Assembly: GCA_964484515.1 (NCBI GenBank)
Contig: CAZAGT010000222.1
Coordinates: forward strand, 1-8,351
Direction of reading: 5' to 3'
DNA: 8,351 nucleotides
Origin: CAZAGT01 sp964484515
Lineage (GTDB): Bacteria > Desulfobacterota > DSM-4660 > Desulfatiglandales > HGW-15
The notes below the pieces were generated by a model, which saw only the letters and a list, made by a program, of their open reading frames with translations, had not been told where the DNA came from and made no database searches. Of this stretch, positions 6,112 to 8,351 are shown piece after piece. The translations under genes were made by a program, and so were the position numbers. Every line of letters starts with the position of its first letter. Position 1 is the stretch's first letter.

Positions 6112-6318
6112 GTCAATGCAAAAAGGCGTGTTCGTGTCTATATTGAAAATCAGAGTATTGAGCGTTTTGAAGAAGGCCTCGACTTGGCCCGGCTATGACA
6201 ATCTGAGAGGCTCCGGTAGATGCGGAAGCCGGCATAGTATCTGACAGTATTCTTTGAAGGGGCGGTTGAGCACTATCCGTGGAATAGACCGCTGCAGACA
6301 AGCCAAAGGAGGTGTTCC
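6112..6318. other. 207-bp gap between modF and larE with a weak hairpin
   Basis: An imperfect hairpin at 6209-6230 pairs GGCT with AGCC and CCG with CGG around GTAGATG with one bulged A. A 42-codon ATG frame at 6116-6244 and a minus-strand frame over most of the gap are open but have no Shine-Dalgarno, and neither is called as a gene. No clear terminator for modF or promoter for larE is visible. Confidence 0.5.
6307..6312 (+). promoter_or_regulatory. Shine-Dalgarno of larE
   Basis: AGGAGG, 6 nt before the ATG at 6319; a strong site that fixes the start. Confidence 0.85.
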
Positions 6319-7146
6319 ATGGAGTTGAAAGATAAACACAATCATTTAAAAGACTACCTGAAGGAGCTGGGAAGCCTGTGTGTCGCCTTTTCCGGAGGAG
6401 TCGACAGCACCTTCCTCCTGGCCGCGGCGCATGAGGTCCTTGGCAACAAGGTGATTGGTGTAACGGTCCGGGCCGCGATGAATCCTGAATGGGAATTTGA
6501 GGAGGCGCGGCGTTTGGCTGAAGCCATGGGCGTCCGGTTAGTGATTTTGGAGGCCGATGCCTTCGCCGTGGAGGAATTCAAACAAAACCTCAAGGATCGT
6601 TGTTACTACTGCAAGCGCGGCATCTTTGAAAGGATAGGAGAGGTCGCAGCGGAAAACGGCATCGCCTACGTGGCGGATGGCTCCAACGCGGACGATGCGA
6701 GCGACTTTCGTCCCGGTACCCGGGCGACCAAAGAATTGGGCGTTGTAAGCCCGCTCAAGGAAACCGGGCTGACCAAGGACGATATTAGGCGCCTATCCAG
6801 GGAGATGTGCCTGGCCACCTGGGATAAGCCATCCTTTGCTTGCCTGGCGTCGAGGATTCCCTACGGAAGCCCCATTACCGAGGAGAAATTGCGGATGATC
6901 GAAGGTGCCGAAAAGCACCTCTTCGAATTGGGATTCAAGCAGTTTCGCGTGCGTCATCACGGCGAGATCGCCCGAATCGAGATCCTTCCCTCGGAAAGGG
7001 GACGCCTCTTCAGCGACGGACTGATCGATGGGATTGTCTCCCGGTTCAAGGAGGTGGGTTTTGCCTACGTGACCCTCGATCTGGAGGGCTATCGTTCAGG
7101 AAGTCTGAATGAGGTGCTGAGCGAAGAGGAATTGAGGGACGGCTAG
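6319..7146 (+). CDS. larE: LarE, ATP-dependent sulfur insertase for nickel-pincer cofactor
   Basis: A cytoplasmic PP-loop enzyme that adenylylates the carboxylates of the LarB product (pyridinium-3,5-biscarboxylic acid mononucleotide) and installs thiocarboxylates, before LarC inserts nickel for lactate racemase LarA and related enzymes. 275 residues is the normal length. Seen: PP-loop SGGVDST at 25-31, a conserved DGSNADD segment at 120-126, and KPSFACLASRIPYG at 170-183, whose C175 is at the position of the sulfur-donor cysteine of the sacrificial type. A further CYYC pair (C95, C98) gives three conserved-looking cysteines. From family knowledge, three-cysteine LarE proteins can carry a [4Fe-4S] cluster and act catalytically, so this one may belong there. 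No larA, larB or larC is in the window; larE stands alone, convergent with the E1beta gene. Related PP-loop proteins exist, but the motif set favours LarE. Confidence 0.92.
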   Translation: MELKDKHNHLKDYLKELGSLCVAFSGGVDSTFLLAAAHEVLGNKVIGVTVRAAMNPEWEFEEARRLAEAMGVRLVILEADAFAVEEFKQNLKDRCYYCKRGIFERIGEVAAENGIAYVADGSNADDASDFRPGTRATKELGVVSPLKETGLTKDDIRRLSREMCLATWDKPSFACLASRIPYGSPITEEKLRMIEGAEKHLFELGFKQFRVRHHGEIARIEILPSERGRLFSDGLIDGIVSRFKEVGFAYVTLDLEGYRSGSLNEVLSEEELRDG

Positions 7147-7235
7147 GATCTTTCACAGCAAGATAGTGAGCGTCGCAAAATCGGGTCTTAAATAGCTGAA
7201 AAATGAATGTCGAGTGCCCGCGTTGCGCAGGGGAC

Positions 7236-7250
7236 GGAGAGGTGCTCTCC
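7236..7250. terminator. Small hairpin between convergent genes, possible terminator
   Basis: GGAGAG (7236-7241) and CTCTCC (7245-7250) form a perfect 6-bp stem with a GTG loop, between the end of larE and the end of the E1beta gene. There is no adjacent T-run on either strand, so termination here is a guess from position. The rest of the 114-nt gap shows nothing clear. Confidence 0.3.
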
Positions 7251-7260
7251 ATCAGCGGAT

Positions 7261-8238
7261 TTAGAAAAGCGCGCGGATCTTCTGCTCGATTTCGAGGGAC
7301 TGCGGGAGGATGCGAGCCTCCTCATTATCGTTGTAGGCCACCGGAACATCACGTGCGCCTACCCTGCCGATAGGTCCGTCAAGGTAGTCCAATGCCTCCT
7401 CTGCGATTGTGGCGGCAATCTCGGCACCAACCCCGAAGCGCTTCACGGCCTCATGAGCGACCACGAGACGATTGGTCTTCTTGACCGAAGAGATGACCGT
7501 CGGCGTGTCCAGAGGCTTCGCGGTCCTTAGATCAATGACCTCTACGTCCACTCCTTCCGCTTCCAACCGCTCCACGGCCTTCAACGCTTCATGCAAGAGG
7601 GCACCGATCGTCACAAGGGTTACATCCCGGCCCTCCCGAACGGTCCTGGCCTGGCCGAGGGGGACTACGTAGTCCCCGTCAGGTACTTCCCCGCGCAGAT
7701 TATAGAGCGCCTTCTGTTCTAGAAAGAGGACCGGGTTGTCGTCCCGAATAGCGGCCTTCAGGAGCCCTTTTGCATCGGCCGGGGTGGCCGGAACAACGAC
7801 CTTGAGCCCCGGGACGTGGGCGAACCAGGCCTCGAAGCATTGGGAGTGCTGGGCCGCGATCCCCTTACCGCCCCCGCCGCCTGAAGGTGCGCGGACAACA
7901 AGCGGGGCCCTGTATTGCCCGGAAAACATGTAAGAAACCTTGGCTGCCTGATTGACGATCTGATCCATCGCCAGGGTTATCCAATCGACGAACATGATCT
8001 CGGCCACAGGTCTGAGGCCGTTCATGGCGGCCCCGACTGCGGCGCCAACGATAGCGCCCTCCGATATCGGGGTGTCCCTGATGCGAGCGGGGCCGAATTC
8101 CTCGATCAAGCCCTTGGTTACGGTGAAGGCGCCGCCGTGAACCCCGATGTCCTCCCCCAGTAGAAACACGTTGGGATCACGGTTCATCTCATCGCGGAGC
8201 GCCTCACGGATGGCCTCAAGATAGCTCATCATTTTCAT
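7261..8238 (-). CDS. pdhB: 2-oxo acid dehydrogenase E1 component, beta subunit (pyruvate/acetoin type)
   Basis: Beta half of the thiamine-diphosphate-dependent E1 alpha2beta2 enzyme that decarboxylates pyruvate, acetoin or a branched 2-oxo acid and passes the acyl group to lipoyl-E2. 325 residues is the family length. Seen: N-terminal LGEDIG at 27-32; DTPISEGAIVGAAVGAA at 55-71, with E60 the glutamate that activates the thiamine ring; a glycine-rich loop then AAQHSQ at 128-133 with active-site H131; a C-terminal transketolase domain with VTIGALLHEAL (209-219) and IDLRTAKPLD (235-244). The start ATG at 8238 follows GAGG by 4 nt and overlaps the stop of the preceding frame (ATGA). The gene ends the unit: no E2 or E3 follows. 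Pyruvate, acetoin and branched-chain versions cannot be separated securely, so pdhB is a family label and acoB or bkdB remain possible. Confidence 0.92.
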   Translation of the reverse strand: MKMMSYLEAIREALRDEMNRDPNVFLLGEDIGVHGGAFTVTKGLIEEFGPARIRDTPISEGAIVGAAVGAAMNGLRPVAEIMFVDWITLAMDQIVNQAAKVSYMFSGQYRAPLVVRAPSGGGGGKGIAAQHSQCFEAWFAHVPGLKVVVPATPADAKGLLKAAIRDDNPVLFLEQKALYNLRGEVPDGDYVVPLGQARTVREGRDVTLVTIGALLHEALKAVERLEAEGVDVEVIDLRTAKPLDTPTVISSVKKTNRLVVAHEAVKRFGVGAEIAATIAEEALDYLDGPIGRVGARDVPVAYNDNEEARILPQSLEIEQKIRALF

Positions 8239-8351
8239 AGATCCTCGTATGAAACTTCATGAAAGGAGATCTTTGATGCCTTATCGCCCAGCCATGGGGG
8301 GTCTCTTTTCAAGAAACGAAACGTGACCTGCTCGAACGCTGAAGAAGCTTG
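8235..8351 (-). CDS. C-terminal end of an unidentified gene overlapping E1beta
   Basis: A frame open from the window edge for 38 codons, ending in a TGA that overlaps the E1beta ATG (ATGA). The other two frames on this strand have stops within this stretch. The visible tail is polar and mixed (FEQVTFRFLKRDPPWLGD, ending VSYEDL). By synteny the expected neighbour is the E1 alpha subunit, but I do not see its usual tail of a FAEASP-like segment followed by LYxDVY. It could be a divergent E1 alpha end or another gene of the operon. The 4-nt overlap argues for a real, translationally coupled gene. Confidence 0.55.
   Translation of the reverse strand, partial: QASSAFEQVTFRFLKRDPPWLGDKASKISFHEVSYEDL

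Noticed and set aside
1..8351. CRISPR arrays, tRNA/rRNA genes, transposases or integrases
   Set aside because: No regularly spaced direct repeats, no cloverleaf or rRNA-like sequence and no recombinase motifs were seen.

Overview
The window is a moderately GC-rich (high-50s % by eye), densely coded piece of a Gram-negative-type bacterial chromosome. Strong purine-rich Shine-Dalgarno sequences, ATGA-type gene overlaps and the gene families fit a proteobacterial, Desulfobacterota- or NC10-like organism. The lineage is an impression from protein style; no taxonomic marker is present.

Layout. (1) Positions 1-2526, plus strand: the end of a branched-chain amino-acid type ABC transport operon. It holds livM (permease, 5' end cut by the window edge), livG and livF (the two ATPases), with overlapping stops and starts. 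A 61-codon gene of unknown function starts with GTG 10 nt after livF. (2) 2527-2764: non-coding, with three inverted repeats. (3) 2765-3979, minus strand: a complete group III iron-containing alcohol dehydrogenase with all four metal ligands. (4) 3980-4596: a 617-bp divergent intergenic region. It carries an extended 90-nt inverted repeat built partly from degenerate 7-nt units, then a chain of overlapping hairpins, then a small hairpin just before the next gene. (5) 4597-6111, plus: a ModF-type tandem-domain ATPase without a molybdate permease or binding protein in view. (6) 6319-7146, plus: larE, the sulfur insertase of nickel-pincer cofactor synthesis, with a three-cysteine arrangement. (7) 7261-8351, minus: the beta subunit of a 2-oxo acid dehydrogenase E1 (pyruvate or acetoin type). 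It overlaps by 4 nt the end of an upstream reading frame that runs off the window.

How the genes relate. Only the liv cluster and the E1beta/upstream pair are clear transcription units. The dehydrogenase, modF and larE each have their own Shine-Dalgarno and sizeable intergenic space and look like single genes. The transporter, the dehydrogenase and the E1 complex could all feed carbon into central metabolism, while ModF and LarE both touch metal or cofactor biology, but the sequence does not show that they act together. No mobile element, CRISPR array, rRNA or tRNA was recognised. I found no convincing new multi-gene system; the least explained material is the structured 4312-4561 region, the small gene after livF and the unidentified C-terminal fragment at the right edge.
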